A stretch of DNA of 64,000 nt from positions 285,672 to 349,671 of the forward strand of contig ML133452.1 of assembly GCA_003864495.1 (NCBI GenBank), written 5' to 3'. Shown here in pieces: positions 1 through 12,484 of the stretch. The position numbers were made by a program, and so were the translations under genes. A model generated the notes under the pieces. The model made no database searches and had not been told where the DNA came from. It worked only from the letters and a program-made list of their open reading frames with translations. This stretch comes from Nemopilema nomurai. Taxonomy: Eukaryota > Cnidaria > Scyphozoa > Rhizostomeae > Rhizostomatidae. The stretch's first letter is position 1, and every line of letters starts with the position of its first letter.

Positions 1-132
1 TACTTTCACTAAAATCTTCAAGTCTAGCATGGTAGAAATAGCCAGTTTTGACCTTGCTGTTTGCTGTACTCTTCTCGTCTGGTTTCCGATGTCTGATTGT
101 TCCATGCCCAAGGTCAACAAGCACTGGGCAAT
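1..132 (-). CDS. Partial exon of an unrecognised minus-strand gene
   Basis: On the minus strand a splice acceptor (TTTTTATAG) sits just above position 132 and is followed by a reading frame that stays open to the window edge, about 43 residues. One frame reads like protein: it contains LVDLGHGTIRHRKP and later TGYFYHARLEDF. The exon would begin with two bases completing a codon. A second frame is also open, so the frame is not certain. A possible first coding exon lies at 538-500 (MGNSASQ, a myristoylation-like start, then a GTTAGT donor), but its phase does not join the preferred frame directly, so either an intermediate exon or the other frame would be needed. I do not recognise the family. 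The rest of the gene lies to the left of the window. Confidence 0.35.
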   Translation of the reverse strand, partial: MAQCLLTLGMEQSDIGNQTRRVQQTARSKLAISTMLDLKILVKV

Positions 133-538
133 CTATAAAAACTTCCTATCACAGAAAAAAATCTTAGACATTAGAAAGGTATATTCATAATGAACATCCA
201 CTAACTTACTATAATGGCTTGAAAGTAAAGCCTAATTTCTTGTCATTTAATCATTTAATAATGCGCCACTTGAAAATGACATGAAGTGCTTTTAAAAAGG
301 GATGTTGGCTGAAGAAGGTCAACAAGGATTGTGACGTGGAACTTATACCTTATTAGCGCCCAACTTTTTATATTTGACTTCACGTACGTGACATTGGCAA
401 ACAACGAACACACAAGAAGGCCATTCCAGGAGCTGCCAGACGAGGCACTCTCTTTTATTTATCCAAAATCTAGTTAAACAAAATACTGAAAAAACTAACT
501 TGGTTAGCCGCATTCGCTTGTGAGGCTGAATTTCCCAT

Positions 539-679
539 CCTGGAAATGATTATTAAATATTATTCACAATTTCCCAACCTCATCTTGAATAACTAGTGGG
601 ATGTTTTTATGTTTTCAAGGATGTTTCTTAGGAACCTTTATGAAACGAGGCCTTGGACGAATAAGAGGCAAAGAGCAAA
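539..679. promoter_or_regulatory. Putative bidirectional promoter
   Basis: About 140 bases separate the possible minus-strand start codon at 538 (MGNSAS) from the PIGW start codon at 680. If the minus-strand exon is real, the two genes are divergent and share this short promoter. No clear TATA box is seen. This depends wholly on the weak minus-strand exon. Confidence 0.25.
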
Positions 680-3600
680 ATGGCGGATGTTTATGAGAAA
701 GAGCGCTTCGTAAAAAATTTGAATGGTACTTCGATATTGGAAATAAGCGCAGTTGTCTCAATCGCTCCGATATGCTGCCTGCTTCGATTTTTTATCTGCC
801 TTGTACTCGCTCTCTACTCTTACAAGATTAATCAGATGTAAGCTGTGACTAATAGTGACACATGTGCCAGATTGGAACTTTCGAGAAAAGCAGAGGATCT
901 ATCTCCTTTACACTCCCATGGTTTATCCCATCTAAAAATTTGCTCTCACAATTTTCCAGAATCTTCTGCAACCAATTCAATTGATTCAATCTGGAATATG
1001 TCGATCCGTTATGGACATGTATCTTTTATAAGAAACCTAGTACTATGGCCCCAAAAATTTAAGAGACTTTTAGAACCAAATCAACATTTTTAAGAAACTC
1101 CAAGAAAATAAGATGAATTTCTAAGCCGGAAATAATACGTACCGTGTGTCTCGATAAAAATTAACCCTGTCTCCGTAGGAAATGAACTAAAGGTACGATA
1201 TAAATTCTTACTTTTGTGTTAATAAACTCTAATACAATTAATATACGATTGAACGCGCAAAATTTGATGTTAAATGCTTATCTCAAAATAAGAAAATTTT
1301 AAGAAACGTTTAGTACTAAAAACTAGTGAAAAATTAAGAAACTTTTAGTACTATGACCCAAGCTTGGTATATTATATGTATAAATAAAACGTGTACGGTT
1401 CACCAGTCTGCAGATTATGGCATGTGCACACCAGAGATATTTTTGTACAAAACCTATTGCACACAGGGTGTGATAACATTTTTGGGTGTGATAACTAAGA
1501 TGGCGTGACTGGGTGTGGTCCCATAGAAAATGTCAGCTGATAAAAACAGTTGTGTATGAACAATTTGAGATATCATGAATCTTACTTGACAAATATACAA
1601 ATAAAAACTTGCACTATATTTAACAGTATGCTTCAAAAATTTACTTAAAGTATCCTAGAAAAATAGCAGGGCTTTGATTTTATATATTCACTCATTTTAT
1701 AATGCTAGATCTGGGACTGGTCACTAAATCATAAGACTTGCTACCAAAAGTTTTAAGAGACAGTCTGAGAGCCAATGTTGCCAGCACGAATGTCCTAATT
1801 TGTTATTGGAATAAAATATATTTAATGATTACCTACTAAACCAAAAATAGGCTGGAGACAAAATTTTATTTCCAAACAAATCCTAGACATCAGTCTTTAT
1901 TGAGTATCCCACATCAAAATGGCGGGCAAAAGAAGAAGGATTTCCTTTGCATTTGTAATCTGTACAGTGAAATGCAAATTTACAAATTTTAATCACAACA
2001 GGGAAAAATAGCTGGTGCACACTAGCACACCAGGCTTTTTGCTCGTGCACACCGGGGATCTCATCGAAAAGTGCCATACTCTGCAGTCCAGATGATTCAG
2101 GCGAATACAGTAAAGTCATGCCTTTAAAAAAAACTCATTTCACAAAAACAGCCTTACTGGTTTCTAATTACCATTGTTCTGGCAGAAGACCAGGCTCTGA
2201 CTTCCTTCTAAAAGGCAGGACTTTATACAGTATTTCACTCCATCTGTCAAAATTGTTCAAGAAATATTTTTATAGCACGCACAAACTTTAGTTGAAATGA
2301 TCATTAACTGGTAACAAACTTTCTTTTGAGTTTTTTGAAGCAGTTGAAAATTTGTCAGCTCTAGCTTGGTAAAAAACCATGAAATTAGCCATGAAATATA
2401 TATATCATATAATATGTCTGTGTACCTTTTTAAAAGAAACTGTGTATGAACCAGCCTGGAGGGTTGCTTGTAGAGAGGTGTTTTATTTGGCAAAATCAGG
2501 CCTGAGTTTCTCATAATGCAGTTTCTTAACCGCGGGATTTACGATACTCATTTTTCACTTGTTTGCTGTTTTGAATGATTAAATTGAGAGACTGAAATGA
2601 TATTTGTAATTTAAAATGCCTAACTTTTGTTTGTAACTTGTGCATGTTATTGTGTTTATCCAATACATTAGTTTTTCAATATTTTTAATTTATTGATAGT
2701 TTTGAATTATATATCTATATTTGTATTGCTTGATCTTTAAATATGATTAATTTTAGAGGTTCCTTCATCTTGGACAGTTTCTGGCTAATTCTCCCAAATC
2801 TCTTGGTGCTTACAGCATTGGCAGATTATGTATTCACCTTCAATGCTGTTCTACTGCTTCTTTGTGCTGTTGTTGAATATCCAATCAGAAATTACTTCAA
2901 TGCTGGCTCTTCTGGAAATAAAAGGACCACAAACATCAGGACCTTTGGAAAAAAGCAATACATCTCAAATTTTCGTTCATTCATGCTTGTTGCAACAGTA
3001 CTCTCTATCTTGGCAGTTGATTTCAAAATATTTCCAAGAAGGTATGCAAAATCTGAACAGTATGGAACTGGATTCATGGATATTGGAGTTGGTTCCTTCA
3101 TATTCAGCCATGCCATTGTATCTCGGTTTGCAAAAGAGAGTAGGATCTCAAAGAGCAAACACTTAATGAAGGGTCTGTTGAAGAGTGCTCTAGGGTGCCT
3201 ACCTTTATGTATCCTTGGTGCAATCAGATTAGTAATGGTAAAGTCAAGTGGCTACCAAGAGCATGTTACTGAATATGGTCTTCACTGGAATTTTTTCTTC
3301 ACCCTTGCATTTGTAAAGGTAAATGCTTTGCCAGATTTTTGTTTGATACTAAATTTTAAAAATGTAACACAGCTTTGGTGATTGATGCCTAGTTTTATAA
3401 CTTTGTGCTAGTTATTGTCTGTTATGTTTAATTCTTCTTTTGTAAATTCTTCTAATTCTCCTCATTATGCATAATAGTGAGATCGTATTCCTTTTGAAAT
3501 TTCAGCTTTTTGCTGAAGCCCTCCTTCACATACTACCTCAACTGGCTCTTGAAAAGATATGGCTTGTTGGTATGACTGTTTGTTCTTTCCATCAAATGAT

Positions 3601-6558
3601 GCTCAGTCAGTTTGGGTTGAAGAAGTTCGTTGAGGATGGAATGTACAGTGATGGGACAAGAAATAACTTGATAGATGCAAACAGAGAAGGGCTATCTTCG
3701 TGTTTAGGCTACATTGGTTTGTTTTTTCTTTCCTGCCAATTGGGAAAAGAGATATTTAAGACAAGGTAGGTGTCATCTCTTGGGTTGATTTAGGGCAGCT
3801 TAAAGATGCGTAGTTTATTTCAATTCTTTAAAGCCTAATTTCTTTAAACAAAATGTAATGTCATTCTATCAACTGTAGAGTGGAACAGTCCTGTGATTGC
3901 CTGCTTCAAGCGGCCAATCCTGTGAATGCATACATATTCACACCATACAGGGGCACCAGAAGCATTTAACCCAACTAAAAAAGGGCACATTTTCAATTAC
4001 TGACATGAATTGCACAATTGCAATATCTTCTGTAACCCTGGCAGACATTCTTTTGAATTCATGATTTGACAAAAGGTTTCCATCTTTGTAACCTTCTTAA
4101 TTGGCATGCAAACTTCTTTATTATAGATTTTTAAGTATATAGGTAGCTTTTTAAGCTCTTCTGTCAAAGCAGGTAAGTTGATGAGGTCTGAGATACAGGC
4201 CAGCTTCTCCTTATCATTCGGCTCAACCAATCAAGCACTTATGCTGAAAAGGTTTTAAAATATCTTTCTGTTCGAAGCTGTTCTCCATTGCTAGGCTCAA
4301 GGCATCGTTTGCTTCATAAACATTCGCACCGAAACTATTCATTTCACCGTTGCTGGTCGTTTCAGTTGGAGCTTGGCAATACGTTACAAAGTCTGCAAGA
4401 GTATTTGGTGCTGTTCTTTTTCTCTTGGCAGTGCTCTCTTCATCGAGCTATTTTGCACCTGGTAAAGAAGTGACGTTTCTTACCAGATGCTGAAACTCTT
4501 CATCTGAGCGGAGCTCTTGCAGATGAACATACAGCTTATCAATGCCGACGAGGGCTTGTTCTGCTGTCAGAGTTTAACTCTGGAACAACTGAGAATTATT
4601 TTCAAGCAACTGTGCCAATTCCTGCATAGCTGCGAGGTTGAACATTTCTGAGCAAGACAGTATTTTTGCCAGCAACCCGCTTGCCTTTGATCTGCAAACA
4701 GGTGTGACGGAGTTGTCTTCTCTGAGCTGACGCAGGATCTCTTGAAGCTCAGCGTGTTTGTTGGAAATGACGTTTGCTGCTGGTCCTCTGGTGGTCCACC
4801 TTGTTCTTGAAAGGCCCTTTAGTCTCAACGTGGGGTAACCAGTTCAAATAGTTCCTTTCAAATAATAGAACTCCCTTCTGACTGATACAAACAAGTGCAT
4901 ATAAATCTTCACACAGATCTTGCGAAGTTGCAACCAATGGCGGAAAAGAAATGGCATCCTTGAAGACAAGCTCATTGCAATGACCAAAATAGTGAAAATA
5001 CATAGCATGTTGGCTGATGGTTTCTTTTATTAGCCTTGCGAGACTTTTCATCGATGATGCTCTATCAAAGGCCATTCTACCATTTGCTCTGTATCCAAGC
5101 CACATCTTTGCTCTATTATCAGTATGTCATCGTATTAATATACCCAAGTAATGCTTCTGAGCTTGATTCATTATCCATTATCGATGTCTTCTTGCACTTA
5201 ATACAAGCATCTCTTCTTGTTCGAGAAAAACTTGATATGACATGAATTTGTTCTCTTGCTCCGGCTACCTTTACTATTGAACAGTTCTGCCTTAGGGTCC
5301 GAGATACCTCCATTACGCCACTGAGCCAATTCTGCAGTAATTTCCTATATTTTGGAGAGCATTATTGCCGATGAGTTCATAACAAAGGCACCCAATATCT
5401 CGACTGCTTTCCCTTTTGTTCCTAACTTTACTATCGTTCCTCTCACCTTAGAACTTGAGGTATTTTATATTCATTCTCATAGACACAATGCTTTTTTTAC
5501 AAGGGCACAATGATGCGTCCGCTGCCCCCGTGCTTCCGGTGCCCCTGACACCATATACCTAGATAAATGACATACATTCTTAATTCTCAGGAAGTTTTTG
5601 TTCTTTTCAGATCAAAGTTTGCGCTTCTGAGATGTCTTCTGTCCTTAGATGTATTTTTGTGGCTATCAACTGTCTTCTGTGTGAACTATGTTGATTCAGT
5701 ATCAAGGAAGCTGGCAAACATAACATACACATTTTGGATTGTGAGTTTTGTTCTTATAATCTTGACAGTTGATTGTTTTTATCTTTCTATTGCTTCTCAC
5801 ATCTTTATTGCATGAAATAAATGTTGCAAGTTAGTGACTGGCTTAAAGTTAGTTGTTGATTTTTAAATGTCATTGTGTAGGGTCGTTGTGTAGCTCCATA
5901 CTCCCTGTGGCATCTTTGAATCCTATGTTGTAATTGTTAAATAACTATATATGAAAGAAAAATAAAAGGAAGAGTTTTTTAGAAAGTACTTTGTTCAATC
6001 AGTATCAAAAAATTCACTTGAATTGTCAAGGGTATTAAGAGGTTTGTGTGTTCAAAAGGTTTGGGGTGTAAGTTTTCTGATAGTGAGTTTTCTACATCAA
6101 GATTTCAGCCATTTAAATGCCCCCTTGGGTGCTTTTAAATCTGTTATCCTCTCTTTCAGCTTTCACTCAATGTGTATTTGCTCATTTGCTTTCTTACTGT
6201 TGATGTCATTCAAGACTACATCAAAAGCAAATTTGAGGCCAAGGATGCAAGAGTAGACCATGTTTTTGGTGTGTCTCCAAGGCGACATCTGCATGAATCT
6301 GAAAAACCAGCAGCTTTGCTACTACCAAAGCAAGTTCTTGAAAGCTTATCAGTGCCTGATCTTGTGACAGCAATAGATGGAAATCAGTTGTTCTATTTTG
6401 TTATTGGGAATCTGCTAACTGGCATCGTCAATGTGTCAATGCAAACAACAAAGACAGATGATCTTACAGCCTTTGCTGTACTAACTCTCTATGCTATCGT
6501 TGTTAATGGTTTAGCCACCATTGTTTATTTAAAGAGTATTAAAACTAAGTTCTGGTAG
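680..6558 (+). CDS. PIGW: GPI-anchor inositol acyltransferase PIG-W/GWT1 (5 exons)
   Basis: Exons: 680-837, 2757-3318, 3506-3765, 5611-5740 and 6160-6558. All have GT-AG borders and the phases join to give 502 residues, close to the usual length of about 504. The start MADVYEKERFVKNLNGTSILE matches the family N-terminus (xxFVxNLNGTTVLEI). The middle holds RRYAKSEQYGTGFMDIGVGSF, the family signature around the luminal acyltransferase region. The C-terminal part has the NQLFYFVIGNLLTGIVN membrane segment and ends in FW. The protein is strongly hydrophobic, with many membrane spans. PIG-W acylates the inositol ring of glucosaminyl-PI in the ER during GPI-anchor synthesis. Intron 3 contains a decayed hAT transposon. 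A polyadenylation-type AATAAA occurs at 7011. The start codon is the one giving the conserved N-terminus. The first intron (about 1.9 kb) holds nothing recognisable. Confidence 0.93.
3940..5555 (-). mobile_element. Non-autonomous hAT transposon with 8-bp target duplication
   Basis: The element runs from 3948 to 5547 (1600 bp). Its ends are inverted repeats: CAGGGGCACCAGAAGCA on the left and the complement of CAGGGGCACCGGAAGCA on the right, 16 of 17 matching. It is flanked on both sides by the same 8 bases, ACACCATA (3940-3947 and 5548-5555), the target-duplication length expected for hAT. It carries fragments of a transposase on the minus strand but is too short for a complete one. It sits inside PIGW intron 3, antisense to the gene. 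Confidence 0.88.
3997..5105 (-). pseudogene. Decayed hAT transposase, ZMYM1/DUF4371-like
   Basis: Three broken minus-strand frames (about 5105-4749, 4828-4574 and 4230-3997) read in order like the catalytic and C-terminal part of a hAT transposase of the kind seen in ZMYM1-like proteins. They include a FDRASSMKSLARLIKE segment (family form: DGAxxMxG), FHYFGHCNELVFKDAI (family form: HCxxHxLNLxxxD) and LSRTRWTTRGPAANVI (family form: TRWxxRxxA). The frames overlap or are separated by stops, so no protein could be made. The N-terminal half, including any zinc finger, is missing. Family assignment rests on these motifs only. Confidence 0.65.
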
Positions 6559-7863
6559 ATCTTTTGAATTTAGATAATATCCTAAGCTTCTAAATTATGG
6601 AGAAGGACATCATAATTGCTTTGGGTGCGGATAAGGGACTCAAACTCTAGCCTTTAGCTGCCACAGAAGAGTTTGATCAACAATGACATGAAAAGTTCCT
6701 GCCCCTTTCCTGTTTTTTTATTTTCAATCGCCATAGTTATCATTTCCTTTTTCTTTGGCAAGGAACATGTGCATCTAACTGTAAGCAACTTTCTCCATTT
6801 CTTTGCCTTCAACTATCCCCCAGAACTCGTGAAATTACGATCCCAATCCTTGTTATGTTGTCGCACCATTGTCATATGTGGCGTCAGCTTGCTTTTGCTA
6901 CCTACCAGGAATGTGCTTGATTGGGAGGGGGCGTGACGACCCCAGATGTCTGGAAGATAACCGGAATGTTGGTCATGCATTTAGGAACATAACGTTAATT
7001 AGGAGCTTTGAATAAATTTGAAGCTGTAAGACAAATTTTCTGTGGAGAAAAAGTTGGTCAAAGAGTGAAGTTGGTCACTTTTTTTCTGAACGCCCCCTGC
7101 CAATCAGCACTGAAGTGCTTTGCTGTTTTGTTGCCCCCTATTGCAGTGGCCAAAAGGTTTTAGCTTTTCTTACAATCTGGTAGATGCCCTTCTGACTGCC
7201 ACAACGCTTTGTTACTTCATTTCAGACATTATCGATGATGTTGCTAAATCTTTTCTACTTAACACAACGATGGAAATTACTTAGCTTTTTGGTGTATCCT
7301 AAATCCTGTGGAAAATAGTTTTAACTCTAGCTGTATATATCTTCCAGACATTAAATGGTATAACGATTATCCTTGTTTTATGTTTCTCGCTTACTTCTAT
7401 AGTAATGAAATCCTTGCCATTTAAATTTTTCTTTGCTGGTTGACGTCATGCTTTTTATTGTTATATTGCTACTGGAAATCCCTTCCACGTGTTACACAAG
7501 CCGCTTACCACTAAGTCAATGGGGAGGAGCACAAGCCCGTTTCCTACGTCTATGCATTCAATTCGAAAAGGAGTTCGCCCTATCCGACAACGAGGCTGGT
7601 CAAGATGTTCAGCTGCCCGACCTCTGAATGCGCAAACTAAACAAAGGTACAAAACTATTTAGTTAGTCAGCTGTAATCATATAGCGCTTGTAATCGCTCC
7701 TGCTCAATACACGTGTAGAACCATTATTGATGTTTGAACAGCGACAATTCAATACTTTCCCCAATCGATCAATTTTCTGTCCATGTTTAAGTGAATACGT
7801 AGTACATCTGAACTATTCGCGCTCAAAGCAAGCAAGCTCATTTCACGACTTCTTGCATTGGAA
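6559..7863. other. Spacer between PIGW and the PDI-like gene
   Basis: No convincing coding region is seen. The PIGW 3' untranslated region probably ends near the AATAAA at 7011. A palindromic CRE/ATF-type octamer TGACGTCA is at 7441-7448, about 420 bases upstream of the next start codon. A short frame starting at 7447 has a hydrophobic start but no family resemblance. Confidence 0.5.
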
Positions 7864-10800
7864 ATGCACCAGAATAGAGAATTTGCCATTTTAGTTCTGT
7901 TTTGTTTAAGCTTGGTTGGAAATGGACACGAAATCGAGCCGGAGAAACCAACTAAACTCACTTCCAGAAATTTTCACACGATCCTGTCTCTAGACGACCC
8001 ATGGATTGTCGTCTTCCTTGAGGACTACGCGAAGAAGGAAGCGGAGATTGTGGCACTGGCTACTTCGGTTGTTGGTGTTGTTCAGGTTGGATTTGTTGAC
8101 ATGGACGATCCGGACTGTGACGAGCTTATCGAGGCAAAGGTAACTATATTTCTCACACGTGTCCATTCCTTGCGAGCAGGTCTTTAAGAATACTAAGTAG
8201 TAGTTTTCCGGGCTGGCACTTGATAGAAGCATTAGCCCGGACCGCCATTTGATAGAACCATTAGCCCGGACCGACACTCGATAGCAGCATCAGTCCGGAC
8301 CGACACTTGATAGCAATCAACGTAATCAACGAGAGGAGTTGACAGGAGAAGTTGGGTTTTCTTGCTGTATATTTGCTGGCATTTTGAACAAAGCAGTGTC
8401 ACCTTTTTCTGTGTTTTGGTCGCCCTTCTGAGTTGGACTCTTCGTGGTATGAGATATATTGCTAGAACCACTCCAACACCTTCCAAAGCCGTGTCTTTCA
8501 ACCTGTCAATTATTCTAATTTTCAAATCTTAGTCGCAAATCGTGCCACGAAAACATGCCCCCCCCCTGTTGGTTCACCCCATGTTTATTTATTCCTATAA
8601 ACGATGCTCGTTCAGTAGTTGTGACGAGAGTTTTTTGAAAGGACATGACCTTTGTCAAGTCGACCCTTAATATGAGGCAGACTAGTTTGAATGTGGTAGA
8701 AGTTTTCCAAACTTTTCCGCATTATCTCCCAAATGGAAATTTCTGCTGTGACAATGAAGTCATGTATGCTCTAGTGCCCGCAAATGTGAGATTCATCATT
8801 GCGTTTAGATGGCTGCAGCGTTGACCTCCTTTCTAAAGAGGAATTGGCACTTTTATTAAACATGCTATTTTGCTATTGTATATCGCACGTTCTATCCATG
8901 AGAGACATGGCTGCCATGGAAGTGTCCGTATGAATTGTCAAGTACTGGAGCCTGAGCCCTAACGTAGCGTGGATCCTCCTAGACCATTGAAAATGGCCTA
9001 TAAGCCGTATTCGATCTATTTATTAGTATTATATGGATTAGCTCCATTCGTATCACACGATCCGTACATCTCACGCGCATCGTTCACGAACATATGTTAT
9101 GTTTATTGTTTACGAATCATTGTCTCTCTTTGCATTTCATATGAATTCTATGCGTAAGCAAAATCAATTTCATATGTTTTTATCACATGTTTTTGTAGCA
9201 TGTTTCAAAGCCCCACATAAGAGTTTATGAATTCGGGGAGGAAAATAAGGAGAAACCACTGCATGTTTCGACTTACGAAGAAGCTGTGGAGGCGGCATTG
9301 GAAAGCTACCCTGATGAATTCGAAAGAATCACGGTGGAAAAGATTCCTTTGTTCTATAGCCAAGCAATGAGAGAACAAAAGCCAAGAAAGCTACCGGTCA
9401 TATATCTGTCAGGTACGAGGCTATCTCTGTTACGAGGGTTAGTTACGTCGCTAAAAGAATCGCTACATTCGTGGCACGAAGAAGGTCGAATTAATTGATC
9501 ATATCTTAATTCGTTAATCTATTGATCATATATCGAAGAACCATCCATGTTTTTAAGGTAACTGTTTTTGTTTTGGTTCTAGGCCATATACCTATTTTGC
9601 GTAGTTCATATTGATTCATAGGCTAGTAGAGGTAGCCCTCCATCAATTACATCTTATCAGATTGAGGGACTCATCAGCATATTTCATCAGCCCATGTAGA
9701 AATTAGACTAGGCGTTGCAACTTCGTAACTTTCTAAACCTTCTTCCTTGTGCTTTCATAGTTTTTTTCTCTTTTTGGTTTAGACACAGACAGAGTAAAGC
9801 CTGTTCTGCGATATTTCTCTGTTACTTTGAAGAACATCTTTTCCTTTGGAATGCTGGTAAACCCTACGCAGGAGCTGATGGGCAACCTGAGTGTGGATAC
9901 GTTGCCCCAGCTTATTGTGTTGTCCCATTTGAATCTGAAGAGTGGTGCATTTGAAATGATCAAGTACGACAAAAAGTCGTTTGGTCCTTACAATGTGCCA
10001 GGCGTCTTGCGTTTCCTTCTTGGCGTCCAGAACGAAGTTGGCGACAAGAAGCACCGGAAGACATTGGAGAAAATGCTCAATATTGAGCACAGTGGCGAGA
10101 GTGGTTGGTTTATTACTTTTTTCGAAGCATAAGCAAACGTATGATGTTGGAAGTCAGCTGCTTATAAGCGGACCTCGAGGTCGCCCTATCCAGCTTTTCC
10201 GATTTGTCAAGTCAGTGATATTACGTGCGCAGCATTATGCACTCTTCATCGTTTATCTGTCTTGCCTCTGTTGTGCTATATTTCCCGTTGAAGAATTTCT
10301 CTGCCTTTTTTCTGCAGAAAGGTCTCTTAGCTCTCTACGTATGCATAGCTGCATGTTCAAAAGTTCTTATTGTTTCAGAATTTCACCACACCGCAACCAA
10401 GCTTTTATTATAATTGTATCAAACTAAATGAATTTTAGAGAAAGCCTCAAGAAGAAATCAACCAGGAGTAGAGGAGTTCACATACTCATCAATGGACAGA
10501 ATATGCAGTTCTCAGTCAAAAGCCATATGTGTCATCGCGTTTCTAGAGAACAGTGACAAAGAGTACATAAAAGAAAAAGGGGGAATTCTAGACAAAGTTA
10601 GAAAATCAGAGACTCTAAGGGTAAGTTAAAGAAGAACGTCTGTTGTTAGCTTTGACATAAGAGAATTGACAACTAGAAGCTAGCTGTGTTGATTGGACTC
10701 CGACTGCAATACTGAAATCTTTCCGAAAAAATGAACAGCTCTAAATATTGCAGTAAATGGCTTATCAATCACGTTTCATCATCAGCATTTTCAAACAAAG

Positions 10801-12484
10801 AAATAGTGAGTGCCCTTTTAGTCAATGTCTGTTGTTAAAAGCTAGCTGTGATGATGGGATGGGATATTTCAGACATTGATCCCAAATTCATCGACTCATT
10901 TCATTTCCAATTATTTTGACACGATAAACAACCTTCAGTTTGAAAAATACATTAATCCTTTACAATACTGAAATATCAATTTATAATTAAAATATTCAAT
11001 CTAACTGTGATAAAGTGCTGTTCTTTCAGAAAGTCATATTCCAACTTTATAACTAGCCCTTACAATATGTTTTGAGTCTTTTTAAGCTACTTTAATTCGG
11101 TGACACACAAGTTATGGTTGGTGTATCATTTCTTGCTTTAAATGCTGACTAATGCAAGCCTTTTGTTCATATTCTACCCTTCGCCTAGATGTGCATAGAT
11201 TTACGGCTTCTTGAAATGCATGCCGAAACTGAGAATCTGGGTAGATGTTTTTTTAACAGGTTTTTAGGGCGGTAACCTGTTTGTAGCTTTATATGTCATA
11301 ACATTCCGATCGTAACATGTAATTTTTTCTACCTTCACGGGCAAGACCAGTTTTTATTTCATCCTTGTGTTTTCAATTATCGAACAAGTACGATATTGAA
11401 GGCGTTGTAGAGCTTCAGGCGTTGAGTAAGTTTATCCAAATACCATCGCCATATCGTAAATGATTATCTTGTTCTACTTCCCTCCCACATGATTGATCGA
11501 CTACTTCATTAAGGTTACGGACAAGGTTAAGGACAAGGTTATGTCGATGTAAAGGAAATGAAGAAATTAAGAAAAAAGAAAATAGGGAAATACGTAAGGG
11601 AACTCACGTGCTAGGATTACAAAGAGATCTCTGTATATAAAATACCCCTCACCCCGAAAACCATACTTTAAGTTGGGGATAAGTTGTTTTGTTGTCTTAT
11701 GGCTTGAAATTTTCTAAATTTCTCTTTATATTATCAGATTTTTTTTCTCAATTTCTGAAATTATTTAAATTTATGCTTGAGACTCTCTAAACAGAAAGTT
11801 TATAGTTAGGAAGCTATCTTTGTTAAATATTATGACCTTCGAAGTTCTTGAATTGCAGGATCACCACATTCGCTACTCTTGGCTGAACGCCACATGTCAC
11901 CAAAACTTTGCAGACGCCTTTGCTGTGGATGTCACTCAACTACCCTTTGTTATAGCCGTTAAGAGGTCGAACAAGGAATTTGCCCATCACATAGGATCGT
12001 TTTCTTTCGGCGATTTAAGGGGATTTCTACTAGCAGTTCTTTCCAGAAGGAAAAGAATGTCACATTATGAAAATTTCCCACAATGGCTAACAAAGGACTG
12101 CAAACTGACCAAAACTAAGTGTTTAGGTGGGGTTTGTCACGATACAAAGAAGAGGTAAGGGCTAACAGGAAATCTAGCAAGGATGATTCTTCTATTTTCT
12201 GTTCATTGGTGCTAGTATCATCATTTTTTTGGCCTCAATAATGATGCACATGTTTGCCTGTCAGTCGTTTATATGCTGATTATCACGTTGTGTCCATAGA
12301 ATGCCCTTAGGATTTTCAGCACTTCAACTTTTCGTTTACAATATTCTTAACTTTTGAATTTAAAGCAATACAGCTAGATTTATTTTGCAAATATCAGGCC
12401 TTGACTGCCCTTTTTTTAATTTATAGAATGAAGAATCGTGGACCTAAGCTACGTGGTACCGGCAATAGCAAAACTGAGCTTTAA
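7864..12484 (+). CDS. PDIA6-like ER thioredoxin-fold protein lacking CXXC, KTEL tail
   Basis: Exons: 7864-8139, 9199-9412, 9783-10103 (donor could be 10100), 10439-10620, 11859-12154 and 12427-12484. Phases join to give 448 residues, near the 440 of PDIA6. Residues 1 to about 21 look like a signal peptide. Residues 31-125 follow a PDI a-type domain (LTSRNFHTIL, DDPWIVVFLED, VDMDDPD), but where PDIA6 has WCGHC this protein has YAKKE (residues 55-59), so both redox cysteines are gone. A middle domain with LPVIYLS resembles a non-catalytic b-type fold. The C-terminal third resembles PDIA6 (CVIAFLEN, YSWLNATCHQNFADAF, IGSFSFGDLRGFL). The last residues are KTEL, a KDEL-type ER retrieval signal also known in POGLUT1. 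Likely role: a non-catalytic ER chaperone or binding subunit (inference). It may instead belong to another PDI subfamily. A four-copy minisatellite lies in intron 1. Confidence 0.75.
8207..8322 (+). repeat. Minisatellite, about 29-bp unit, four diverged copies
   Basis: Four head-to-tail units share the pattern CCCGGACCGACACTTGATAG followed by AAGCATTAG or a close variant. It lies just after exon 1 of the PDI-like gene, inside intron 1. Units differ at several positions, so it is not a very recent array. Confidence 0.75.

Noticed and set aside
7433..7627. 64-codon plus-strand frame with a hydrophobic start upstream of the PDI-like gene
   Set aside because: No family resemblance, no splice context, and an equally long frame on the opposite strand; probably chance.
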